DNA of 64,000 nt from Trifolium pratense (lineage: Eukaryota; Streptophyta; Magnoliopsida; Fabales; Fabaceae): the NCBI RefSeq assembly GCF_020283565.1, contig NC_060060.1, forward strand, positions 17,112,001 through 17,176,000. The letters run 5' to 3'. Numbering within the stretch: position 1 is the stretch's first letter; every line of letters begins with the position of its first letter. Shown here in pieces: positions 1 to 10,800 of this stretch. Both the position numbers and the translations under genes were made by a program. The notes below the pieces were generated by a model. It was given only the letters and a program-made list of their open reading frames with translations, ran no database searches and was not told where the DNA came from.

Positions 1-365
1 TTTCTTTCTACCATTCTTTCTCTCAAACCAAACACACTCTTAACGATTCTAAGACCAAATCTATAGGCACTAGTAATGTCTTCCATCATGCATAAAATTA
101 TTTTTACTATTGAAACAATAAGTTTCTAACCATTTAATCAATATGTCACATTATATCTCATTTAATTCAGCGATGAGACTTATTAATTCAATAGTAAAAA
201 CAAACTTATACATAGTGCAGGATTTATCTCATTTGTACATATTAATAAAAATATTTTGGCTTTAATGCACTTTTGATCCCCTTATTTTGAAAAACCTGAA
301 TTTTTTATCCCCTATTTTAAAAACCAACTTTTTGATCCCCTATTTTGAAAAACCTGAACTTTTAT
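1..365. repeat. Left copy of a duplicated non-coding segment
   Basis: Bases 1-365 match bases about 17355-17720 almost base for base, including the run with 'ataggcactagtaatgtc' and the start of a MITE (ggctttaatgcac) at about 259. The copy starts outside the window and loses similarity near 365, inside the MITE, where the right copy continues as a complete element. No coding potential seen. Confidence 0.85.
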
Positions 366-817
366 ATCTCATTTCGAAAGTTGTGTTAGAAATCTTAAAA
401 ATCCGTATAATACTTTAAAATCTTGAAAATCAGTGTTAGAAATCCATTAAAATTATATGTTAAGAATCCTGATTGTAAAACGTCTACTAATAGATCTCTT
501 AAATCATCAAAACTTGTTAAAAAAAAAATCTTCAAAACTTTTTTGTCAAAATAATCTTTCAAAATTTCAATTGAATAGCTAAGATTCAACTCAACCTCCG
601 GACAATTATATGGTTGATTATTTATTGATAGATAATTTACCACAGACAAGTACACGAAACTCCAACTACCACTCGTGAGCTTTTACTTATAAGGGACCAC
701 ATCGATTATCATTAGCTTTTACTTTTAATTCAATTGACTAGTGATTTTTTATGTGTAATGCTAACGCCAGATAAGCGAGACATTGTTACTTAATGGTGTG
801 TCTAGTAATTAATAATT
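366..817. other. Unassigned AT-rich intergenic sequence
   Basis: No gene or element boundary recognised. An 86-codon open frame on the minus strand here is AT-driven, low-complexity and resembles no protein family that I know. Confidence 0.5.
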
Positions 818-889
818 GGAGAATGTTAATATGTGCATATATGACACATGTTAAGGTAGTAAAAATAAAAATTAGCTTTGTTCTAATTA

Positions 890-2729
890 ACCCTCACATA
901 AATTGAGGGTAGGTGCCCTATGATGATGTGGCACCAATGAAATTCATCCACATTTATTTAAGTCAAACATAATTAATTTTTTACCATAAATTATTTTGAC
1001 TACTTTTATTTTCAACTAATTATATTTTATGTATTATATTCTATGAATTTATATTTTGGACCTAATTACTTTTGATTTGTTTGCTTCTTCTTCAAATTGT
1101 ATTACGTCTCAAACAACTTTTTTCTTCGCGTAAAAAAAAAAAAACTTTCTTCTTATCGTTAAAAAACTTTCTTCTTCTTCTTAATGCTTTCAATCTCTGC
1201 CGCAGCTTCCACCACTGTCATGTTAGCATTCTACGGCTCCTCCGCTTTTGTGTTATCCGATGTCAATATTTACTGCAGCCTTCGCCACCGATCTACCGGA
1301 TTTCTTCAAGATTCTAAAACTTGTGATTTTCAATTTCTTAGATGTTATGTTTTTTAGCGTATTTTTTCCTGTTTTTTTCTTCTTATTTTTTCCTGTTTTT
1401 TTTTTCTTCCTTATTTTTTCTTGTTATGTCATAGAATGTGATTCCTATTCATCGTCATTTTGTTTTTGTTTTCTTTGGTTGTCCATATCGGGAAAAAATT
1501 GAAAACAAAATAGTTTAGAGAAGACAAACTAATTCTTGAACTTGTTTAGAAGTAAAAATATAAATAGTTCATCTGAACTAAAAGAAAGGTCGGAACATTG
1601 TCGGAAAACATACACACGGGAGCTCGCCCGATCACAAGTGCGGTCTACCTGAAATTTATCCGATCAAAATGAAAAGGTTCGACTATTATAAGAAGACGAA
1701 CTAACTCTTGAACTTGTTTAGGGTTTAACTATTGATCACAAGTAAAAATATAAATAGTTCATCTGAACTAAAAGAAAGGTCGGACCATTGTCGCAAACCT
1801 AAACCTAATTACTTAACCTAATTTTTTCCCCCTCTTTTTTCTAAGATCGACATCATGTCAACCAACGTTAATCTATGCAATGATTTAAAGAGATTGAAAA
1901 AATAAATACTATATACTCTCTTTGTTTCAAATTACTTGTCGTTTTAGAAAAAAATAAAATTAAGAAAGTGTATTTTTGCACTTAATTTCCTATTATACCT
2001 TATTTTAATTCACCAATAAGCTTAATTTGTTTTTTTCCATGCATTTTATCTTTCCAATAAATTTAATATGTTATGTACCAATTTTTTTAAAAAACAAACT
2101 TTTTTTTTGAAAACTTAAAAAAAACAAACTTTAATTTTCCAAATATATAAATCTTTTACGGTTTCGACTACTCCTAAATATTTGGAATTTACATGAGGGA
2201 CTTAGATAGTTAACAATTTTTTTTTCTAAAACGACAAGTAATTTGAAACGGAGGGAGTATTTACACCGGAATAGCATAAATTATTTGATTTGATTTTTTT
2301 TGAAGCATTATTTGATTTCATTTAATAAATGTACAAGTGGAATTGTATATTTAAATTAGAGATATTAGTTTTTTTTTCTTTGTTGTTTTTGTTCTCTTAT
2401 TATTTTTATTTAAACTAACATTGATATATATTTATTTTTTCGAGCCTACAACATTGATTTTTTTTTTTACTAATAACATTGATATTTTAGAATCAATATA
2501 TAATGTTTAGAAACAAGCATTCAATGATCAAATTAATTATAATTATATTTACACATAGTCTAAAATATAATTAAAGAAAACTAGTAACATAAAATATAAT
2601 TAATTGAAAATAAAAGTAGTCAAAATCATTTATGGTAAAAAATTAATTATGTTTGACTTAAATACACGTGGATAAATTTCACTGGTGCCACATTAGCATA
2701 GGGCAACTACCCTCAATTTATGTGAGGGT
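890..2729. mobile_element. Non-autonomous DNA element with ~142-bp terminal inverted repeats
   Basis: Arms 890-1031 and 2588-2729 are inverted copies with scattered mismatches. Each terminus carries its own small palindrome (accctca..tgagggt). The interior holds a direct repeat (about 1520-1605 and 1691-1797, sharing 'gtaaaaatataaatagttca') and a nested Stowaway. No transposase domain is visible; the open frames at 1072-1502 are T-rich and low complexity. Superfamily and target duplication were not resolved. Confidence 0.75.
1916..2257. mobile_element. Stowaway MITE nested in the 890-2729 element
   Basis: Terminal inverted repeats ctctctttgtttcaaattac and gtaatttgaaacggagggag, continuing into the shared cttgtcgttttag, are flanked by TA dinucleotides at 1914-1915 and 2258-2259. 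These are the Stowaway (Tc1/mariner-type) hallmarks. Confidence 0.85.
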
Positions 2730-2963
2730 AGAGAAGTAATCACCTAAAAAGGATGCTTTAAAATTTGTGCATTTTAACTTTTCAAGCATTAAATGTTTTG
2801 TATCATTAAATGTTAAATTTCTATATTAAAATACCTTATCATGTGCCCTATATACACATGTTAACAATACTCTTAATAATTATGCATACATTTGAACTAC
2901 GAAACCACTACTAGTAAGATATAATTTGCCAGATATCTTCTTAGTTTATTAGTTTATCAAAAG

Positions 2964-3415
2964 AGGGATGATTTAAGGTTCATTTTGACCTAAAATCACC
3001 CGTTCAAGTCATTTTTCTTTTTTGTTATAATAAATAAGTGTGATTATCACATATTTGTTTGTTTTGGTTTCCTGTCTTCGTACGGTGTATTTTGTTGTCA
3101 TGTCTTTGTGCGGTGTATTTTGTTGTCCCGTCTTTGTGCGGTGTTTATTTGTTTCAAACTGAAGAATTAGTTCGGTCTAGTGCAGATTCAATCAATGTCA
3201 ATTTTGGTGTCATCAACGCTACATATCGGTAGGCATGGACATTCCAGACACTTCAATATTTAAATTTGTATTGTAGACTTATGCATTTGCCGTTTTATGC
3301 TATTAACATAGATACTGTGAGTTTATTCGCAGATTTATCCTTTTTGTTTTTAGCACCTTTAAATTTGTATTGTATCGATGTACTCTATTAATTTGAATGA
3401 ATTATCGTTTATTTT
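2964..3415 (+). repeat. Dispersed repeat family, copy A
   Basis: Resembles, in inverted orientation, the block at 61529-62040. It starts with a hairpin-forming stretch (gatgatttaaggttc / gacctaaaatcaccc). Three near-identical subunits containing 'gtctttgtgcggtgt' follow at about 3076-3146, then a tail with 'tttgaatgaattatcgttt'. No protein seen; possibly the 3' part of a retroelement. Confidence 0.6.
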
Positions 3416-3438
3416 TAGTCAATATGAAACTGACATAA

Positions 3439-3558
3439 ACCCACTTGGGTTGGTGCATTGATATTTGGCTTGGGACCTGGGAGTGTGCTCCTCTTGAGGT
3501 TTGAGGTTCGATTCTCTGGTGTCAATTTAGGTGGGCTAATTTAACTTCTTAAAAAAAA
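3439..3558 (+). mobile_element. tRNA-derived SINE with target-site duplications
   Basis: A ~120-bp unit ends in a run of A. It is bounded by direct repeats 'aatatgaaactgacataa' at 3421-3438 and 3559-3576. An RNA polymerase III B-box-like motif (gaggttcgattctc) lies at about 3505-3518, with an A-box-like 'ttggtgcattgatat' upstream. The long target duplication plus A-tail indicates LINE-machinery retrotransposition. Confidence 0.85.
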
Positions 3559-3576
3559 AATATGAAACTGACATAA

Positions 3577-4721
3577 TTTGTCAGATATGTTCTATCAAAC
3601 TGACATAACTTGTCCAGGTATGTTTTATGAAACTGGCGTAAGAGCATCATTATCGGTGCCATATCACCGTTTCTACACATTGTCCAATGTTATATTGCCA
3701 GGGTCACTTGGATATTTGCCTACATTGCATGTTGCTAAATACAACAACGTTGTCAAAGAAAGACACGCTTCTACTCTCTCATTTTGCTTTCTTTAATTTT
3801 TTTTTAAATGTTATGAGGTATAATGTGAGATTATGTGAGACCTATATTAGAGTTTTTAGTGAGTTGTATGAATATTTAAAAAATGTAGTTGAGTTGTTTA
3901 TGTAATTGAAAAGTATGAAATAATATAAAAGAATAAGTGGGAACAATGGATATTGAGTTGTTGTCAACTATGTTATACGGTACAATATATTGTGAGGCCA
4001 AGTTTCCGGAAAATATATGTCAAGTAGACATAATATATTTATAATAAAAAAAAAAGAAAAGTAAAATGATTATGATCATGATCTTCCGTTTTATTTGTAA
4101 GTATTTTTCTAATTGGCATAATATTTCTTCGGGAACTCACTAAGATGTTGATATCTCACCCTGCTATTACCTTTACTTTTAAAGGTATATGACTTTCATC
4201 AAGAGTTCAGATGTCCCCAGATCACAGTCAATATCTAGTTTAGGAATATTCGTCTGTTTTATTTATTTTTTTAAAAATGACATATATGTATTATTATAAA
4301 TATCTGTATATGTTCTTGTAAGTAAAGCCATTCAAAGTTAACTTGAAATGCAAGTTGTTTTCTAAAATTTCTTGCTTGAAGGTTTCTGTATTGGGCAAGT
4401 TCCCTAGGCCTAATGGGCCCGCCAAGCCCACTGGGAGGAGGAGGCGGCTATATATATAGACCTAGGATCATTAGGTCTGACACATTCTACATACCTAATA
4501 TACTAAATCCTAGCTCAACATCTCTGTTGACTAGATATTCACATAAATAACCTTAGCTTGGATCGGAGAGAAGCAATCAATTGATATTACAATAAAAACT
4601 AGAGGGGATAAACAGTTTATTCAACAACAATGCTCTAAGTAAATATCTAAAACATCTCTGTATTTAATTAATCAAGCACACATATAAATTCAATGATAAA
4701 ATTACTGCAACATACTTTTCT
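3577..4721. other. Intergenic sequence and 3' flank of KTI12
   Basis: No gene seen. Short open frames at 3578-3905 have no recognisable domain. The last few hundred bases should include the 3'UTR of the minus-strand KTI12 gene. Confidence 0.5.
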
Positions 4722-5636
4722 TCATGAAGTTCCAAGTTCCCTGTTCAAGTAATCAATAAACATTCTTTTAGCACTATCTGAATCAGAAGGAGGAGGTTTC
4801 CCGCTCAAACTTGTTTGACCTGTTAATTTCATGAATGTACGTCGCAACCTGCGAAGCTCTGGCAACCCAACTGATCTTGAAAGATTGATTGGAGGAAAAT
4901 CTTTCCCTATAGAAATGCCATTAGCTGGTAGCATACCAAGATCACGAGATTGAGCTTCTGCGATAGCATTAGTAACCTCTTGTGTTGCTTTGTCTAACTC
5001 ATGGAGAGAATTTGCATCCGAAAAACGTTTTGTTTGAGTTGCAATTGATGGTTGCAATATCTTCACATCGCGGGTTTTGGAGTCCAGTTTTTTGGTTATG
5101 TAGGAGACAGCATCATGTACAATGGAGGCAGAATCAGACAAAGAAGACGATGCTGATTTCAACTCAAACAAAGGTGAATCCCATCGGTTTCTTCTCTCCG
5201 GTTTCTCAAACCTCCTTACCAAATCTTCAAATATTACATCATCATAGTTGTCCTCACCTTTCTCCCTACGCTCTTGATTCCATTTTCTACAATCGTCATC
5301 TTCAACATCACAGTAAAAAACACAGTATCTAATCCCCGCAGCACGAGCCAAACACCATAGCTCATATCGATAACCCTTAATGTTATTCAAAGAATCAACG
5401 ATGATAACAGTATCTTTTGACAGAGACCTGTCAACTTCTGACCTAAGAACCCCTCTTAAATTCTTCTCTGATGGCATATTCGCGTAACTTTGATTACGAT
5501 CAAGATGAAAAGAAGCTTCATCTATGATTCTCACTTGATATTTCAATTCCGATGATTGTTTGAGAGCTTCCGCTAGACATAACGCAGCTTTGGATTTTCC
5601 ACTGCATGGTTGACCACAGATTACAACGAGTGCCAT
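4722..5636 (-). CDS. KTI12: KTI12/DRL1-like Elongator-associated protein
   Basis: A single-exon 304-aa protein. The N-terminus MALVVICGQPCSGKS carries a P-loop (GQPCSGKS, residues 8-15). A nucleotide-binding half follows, with 'DEASFHLDRNQSYAN' and a Walker-B-like strand 'TVIIVDSLNNIKGYR', as in the KTI12/PSTK-like ATPase family. Length matches plant DRL1 (about 300 aa). Family knowledge: KTI12 is an ATPase that binds tRNA and supports Elongator, which modifies wobble uridines; Arabidopsis DRL1/ELO4 mutants have leaf and meristem defects. The ATG at 5636-5634 begins the conserved region, so the start is secure. A good acceptor (tttgtag) ends 6 nt before the ATG, so the 5'UTR is probably spliced. 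The C-terminal helical part (about 170-304) is less conserved. The 116-codon plus-strand frame over this gene is an antisense shadow. Confidence 0.95.
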   Translation of the reverse strand: MALVVICGQPCSGKSKAALCLAEALKQSSELKYQVRIIDEASFHLDRNQSYANMPSEKNLRGVLRSEVDRSLSKDTVIIVDSLNNIKGYRYELWCLARAAGIRYCVFYCDVEDDDCRKWNQERREKGEDNYDDVIFEDLVRRFEKPERRNRWDSPLFELKSASSSLSDSASIVHDAVSYITKKLDSKTRDVKILQPSIATQTKRFSDANSLHELDKATQEVTNAIAEAQSRDLGMLPANGISIGKDFPPINLSRSVGLPELRRLRRTFMKLTGQTSLSGKPPPSDSDSAKRMFIDYLNRELGTS

Positions 5637-5642
5637 TTGAAA

Positions 5643-6440
5643 CTACAAAATTGTTGTATTCTCAGTTGATAAAATGATATCTCTTCAAAAACACTACCTG
5701 CAATATATTAATACATAAATAAGGATAAAACTTAGACGCTATGCTATAGGAACTGTTACTACTGTGCTATAATAAAAAGATAAATATAACAATCACCAAT
5801 AATTCAATATAAAATGGCTCATATATATAACCTTCTATTGTAGTATCTAAGCCAATTTCACATCCAAACCCGTGACCATATCATAATGCAATTCTTCTAA
5901 CTTTGAAATTATAATTCAGTGAGGTCTAGTGGAACTTATGAAGCATGGACACTGACACGTCGACACCGATAATAATTTGGAAAAATAACACAATTCAATG
6001 TAACTATAAGTGTCGGTGTCAGACACGGACGCGTGTCCGTGCTTCAAAGAGTGGAACTCATATTAAAACTTGCATAATATAACAGGAGCAGGACACTACC
6101 CAAACAAATAACCATATCACCAACACCAAAAACACACTATCAAAGCTAGATGAACAAATCCAAGACATACAATAACCTACGGAACATAACAGATGAAAAT
6201 CACAACTAAATACTATTGTTCTTCACACCAATTGATTATAAAGGAATTGAGAAAATAGAAGTTTTAGGGTTCAGCTGAAAAAAAGAGAATAGAATATGGA
6301 AAAATTGAAATACTCACTTTACCTTAGATTTTCAATCTCAAGATTGAGGATTTGAGGTTGACACTTTGATTTTGCTTATTTGAGAATTGAGATTGAAGAT
6401 GTGAATCCTTTTTGCTCGATTGTTGGAAGTTTTAGGGAAG
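5643..6440 (-). other. KTI12 5'UTR intron and leader exon (inferred)
   Basis: On the minus strand an acceptor at 5643-5644 lies just upstream of the ATG, and donor-like AG|GTAAAG sits near 6321-6326. This suggests a ~0.68-kb intron in the leader, with the first exon at about 6325-6440. Beyond it lie a GAT microsatellite (6473-6498) and a GA-rich promoter-proximal tract. The whole block is duplicated at 15659-16555. Transcript limits are inferred. Confidence 0.5.
5940..6045. mobile_element. Short fold-back MITE in the KTI12 leader intron
   Basis: Ends gaagcatggacactgac and gacgcgtgtccgtgcttc are inverted, and the inner parts cgacaccgat and gtgtcggtgtc extend the stem. A second copy at the equivalent place in the KTI12 duplicate (about 15798-15885) lacks part of the right arm, so the insertion predates the duplication. 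Confidence 0.65.
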
Positions 6441-7211
6441 AAAGAAAATCAAATTTGATGGATAGGGTGAGCGATGATGATGATGATGATGATGATGAAG
6501 AGGAAGAGAGAAAGGGGCAATTTTATTGTTGCTAGAGAGAGAGAGAGAGGGAACCGACGATGAAATGGAGGCGGCGTGTGGCGGTGGTGGTGTGCGACGG
6601 TGGTCTGGTAGTGTTGTGGCAGCGCGGTGGGAGAAAGAGGTGGTGACGTTTTTATCGGCAGTTGTGTTTTTCACTTTCTTTATTCTTCTTTCCCTTTTTT
6701 TTTTTTTTTTGTAATTTGCTGAAATATAGTGAAATATGAGTTTGTTCAAAGATTATGGAGATTGAAAATGTTGAAGATTTATTTTGGGTTGTTGAAGGAA
6801 AAGAGTATTATTTTCCTATATTTTTCTGGCTCCTCTATTCTCTTGCTTTGATTTTTTGTTCTCACTTTATACACTCTTTGATGAAGGCTTGTACCCAATT
6901 GATTATGGTAGACAATTAAACATGAAGTTGTCTTCGAGATATGCAAAGTCAAATTTATTATGTAGACAATGCACATAGTATACTATATAACGTGTGGCAT
7001 GTTAATATGTAGGATTGATATAAATGGCAATATAATGAGGAGTTAAACACATTTATGAGACTGTTGATGATGCAAATCATGCATTTAATAACATTTTCCC
7101 TCCATTATTTAGAGGAGATTAGGGTTTTGATTGTAGCATGTTATGAAGATTAGATTAGATATAAGAAGATTTAGCAATCTATCAAAATTCTGGCGTGATC
7201 ATTTTTTTCTT

Positions 7212-7441
7212 CCAAATTTACCTTTAATTTTAAGCTATTTAATTCCAATAATTTACCTTTCATTTAAGCTATTTAATTCTCAATTTCAATCTTCTTTATA
7301 AAATGTAAGTTATAAAATGTTTTGTGGTTATTGAAAAAAAGTTATTTGATTGAGTAAAGAAGATTGAAATTGAGAATTAAATAGCTTAAATGAAAGGTGA
7401 ATTATTGGGAATTAAATAGCTTAAATGAAAGGTAAATTTGG
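7212..7441. repeat. Near-perfect fold-back with 84-bp arms
   Basis: Arms 7212-7295 and 7358-7441 are inverted copies with few mismatches around a ~62-base loop. Each arm is itself a tandem duplication of a unit containing 'aattaaatagcttaaatg'. It lies between the KTI12 promoter and the BUD13 3' end. The rest of 6730-7818 shows no gene. Confidence 0.8.
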
Positions 7442-7818
7442 AATTTATTTGCCAAAATATAACTGCTTGTCTTAACTCAAAAAAACAATGTCACTTTAAA
7501 ACTTAAACTACACAAACAGTTAAATTAGTTAACATTACTTGGGGAAAAATCCTGGTCGATACTACTACAAATAAGTATGGCTCATCCACTAATACACTTT
7601 CAATATGAAACCCAGGTTGACAAAAAATTTCCTCATTTTTCTGCAGGATTAGAACAATGAAGAAAACTATGGCTCATCATTTTCCATAATTAACATGAAA
7701 ACATCATATTAAAATCTTTACAAACATGCCTCCCAAATGTGGCCCCCTGAGTACACTTCGAAAATATGCCAGATCAACCATACTTTGTTTGAATGTTGTT
7801 ACAATATAATGTAAGTTT

Positions 7819-10800
7819 TCACATATCAGAGACAGACCAAAGATAAGCCTCTTTGTCTGTAGCTTGTCTCTCATTCATCCTCTTAAACAATGCCTTCTCG
7901 AACCCTACGAACGGAGAAAGAGGTCAAGTCGATGATTTAGAATAGTTTCCCAATATTTCTATAAATATGTGAATATAAAATCAAGGTATAAAAAACATGG
8001 CAAATATGAAACTAACCGTTACTACGATCAACACCATCCCAATGTCGTCCCGGCCGTATCCCATACCGATTTGGAGCGGCATCTAAACCTCTCTTCAACC
8101 AGCTATGACTTGGAATCTCTTGAGGAACAACAAAACCAGATTCCCTCATTTTATCACTATCCCCCAAGTTCGGCAGAACAGGCTCTGGATATTTTTTCTG
8201 CACAAATGATAATTGACACAAAAAAACATATTAGTCATCAGAACAGATCAAACTCCTATATCATCACAAGTGTCCAGCAGTAAGAGTTGCATCGCATTAC
8301 CTTTACTAGATGGGCCATAGGATCACCCCATCTTATCCTCTCCTTCAGTGACCTGTCAAGTTCAGGATCATCTCTGAAAAGAAAACAAAGAATGCATTAT
8401 AAGAGATAGAGAGAAGAGAAGGAAAAAGAAATCTTTAAAATGATATCAAACTCACGCAATAAATACCAAAATCATGACTGTTTTCTAACTTTCAATAACA
8501 TATTAACAATTTTATAAATAAACTTTCATACTGTCAGTCTGTCACAGAAAATTAGGTAACTTTTAAAGACTGGCACAAAGAGTTGACATTTACTACAGAG
8601 GCCTAACTAGAACAGCAAATATTAGATAGCAGGTTCAACAATAGTCATTGAACTTGAATGGTATCGGTTTCTTTGACCATTTTGAACAAGATTTTTATCA
8701 TTTTGAGAACATTAGTATCAGTGCAAAATGTGATAGACTCGTATACATCTGAACAATTAAAACATCTATTAAGAATATGATAAATCAATCATCACTTTAG
8801 TGTTATGTCAACTAAGTGGATTAAAGCTCAACTCATGAAGACTGTTAAAAGAGAATTAATAAGCAAATTGATAGATTATTTTCTCATAGTCAGTAAAGAC
8901 GGTCATTCATTTTCATTTATAAAACAAATCTAACCAATTCTAACAGCCCAGAGCCTGCGTGTCAAAATTTACCGAGTAAATACAAATTGCTTGTCTACAT
9001 CAAGCTCTAGTTGTTGCATGCTACCAGATTAGGTTTAACAAGTATATGTGACCAAGCACATGACTTGGTCTAAAACTATGGTGTCAATACTGCCGCTACA
9101 GCGGAATAGCGTAGCAGTGGCAGGGTTCAGCGTTCCACCTTCAGCAGTGGAGGTTGTTGCAGCCGCAAATTGCAGCCATCCCATTATCTGTTATACCGCC
9201 AAAGAAATCTAGACTCACTACAGAATACCGCTAAAGAAATCTAGACTCACTACAGATGTGGCTAATGGAGATGATGAGTTGGAGGTGGAAAAAAAAGAGT
9301 TTGAATCAAGTGATGAAATGGCCTGTCATTTTGTTTACTTTTAGAACTTGATTTTGTCATTTTGATGGGAAATGGCAAATTTTATAATTATTAAGTATGA
9401 TTGTCCCTTTAATTTTGTCTTTTTCTGTTTATTTTAGTATTTATGTATCTTTTTGAAATTTTAGTTTAATTTGTACATTACTACATTGTTTTTTAGACTT
9501 CACAATAGTGGCTATCCCACTATCCGCTATACTGCTATAGATTAAATACATGACACGTAATAGGTTACTGCAGGAATTAAGATAACAGATTTAAGACAAT
9601 GCACAACACTATTTTCTTTCTATATACCTGGTCCGAGCAAAAGGTTTTTCTTTCTGAACCTCTAGTTCCTTTTGCCTAGCCTCAGCTTCTCGCTTTTGAG
9701 CCAAGCCTTTGCCCCATTCTATTTGAATCTCCTGAAAGTCAAGAAGATAGCCAATAACTCAACTTGCTATTTTTCTTAAGATAACACGAATAACATCAAT
9801 GTTAAAACATCTATACGTATAGCTTTCATACTTCATTTACACTATAGGAACAAAATAACTAAACAAATATAGATGGTTTCTTGTCTTCTAGATGAAATAT
9901 AGGTAGAATTATATATTTTTACACAGCATTAATAAAATTATCATTCAGCTAACATGTGTACATGTACACATAACTTACACTATATTCTGTAAGGAAATCT
10001 TTATATAACTTTCACTCTACGACGACAAACCTACTTTCAGTTTCATGAATATATTTGATATAGTGTTATAATGAATGAACAACTACGCATGACAAGAAAT
10101 ATTTAAGAATGAAATCATGAGACATCAGAGAGAAAGTTGGGAGTTGGGACATATCATTCATAGTAATGCTCAAAAACTATCTAGGCAATCATCTTGATAT
10201 AAATAACATGCAGAATTGTGTATTGGTAATTTTAATTTGCAGATAGTCCTTTAGGAAAATCTCAGTATGTGAACATATCCAAAACAAGCAAGTATCTTTC
10301 TAATCACTCATATTACATAAACAAATCTTGGATCTCAAAAATGGTATAGAGTTAATAATAATTTTGGTCCCTCTAGTTTGAGCAATGTCTGGTTTTTTTT
10401 TTTTGAGCAATCTCAGTCCCTCAAGTTTTAATTGTTACAATTAAGCCCTTCCATCCCTTTTCATTTACTTCAAACTCTCAAATTCTCATAATCTATTAAA
10501 AATTTCACAATTTGAATTGATTAAATTGTTTTAAGCATTTCACTAAAAAATTGACAAATATTCTTTTCTCAAAATCCTAATCTCCGCATTCTACAAATTT
10601 AAAAGGGTCATGTTAACATGTGCTATTGGGGCACATGATAAGCTATCCAAATAAAGAAAATCTATATTAGACTCCTTAACAGGGCACATGTTAACATTTT
10701 CCAATTTAAAATACCAAATTATTATACATTATTTCAAAAAATATATACCAACTAAAATATCAAATTTAACCAAACAAAAAAATTCAGAAATTTTCTTTTC

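Larger units (their letters stand above)
818..2872 (-). mobile_element. Mutator-type MITE split by a later insertion
   Basis: The left end (ggagaatgttaatatgtgc) and right end (acacatgttaacaatactc) are the termini of the MITE family seen intact at 40803, 41596 and 48451, here inverted. Perfect 9-bp target duplications 'ttaataatt' lie at 809-817 and 2873-2881. A 9-bp duplication is typical of Mutator-like elements. The body is interrupted by the element at about 890-2729. Confidence 0.8.

Noticed and set aside
1072..1502. Two T-rich open frames as possible transposon proteins
   Set aside because: Phe/Leu-rich low complexity, no catalytic motif; interior of a non-autonomous element.
4982..5332. 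116-codon plus-strand frame
   Set aside because: Antisense shadow of the KTI12 coding sequence.
6432..6749. 105-codon minus frame with His-rich run
   Set aside because: The His run is the GAT microsatellite read on the minus strand; the frame lies in the KTI12 leader/promoter and degrades in the duplicate.
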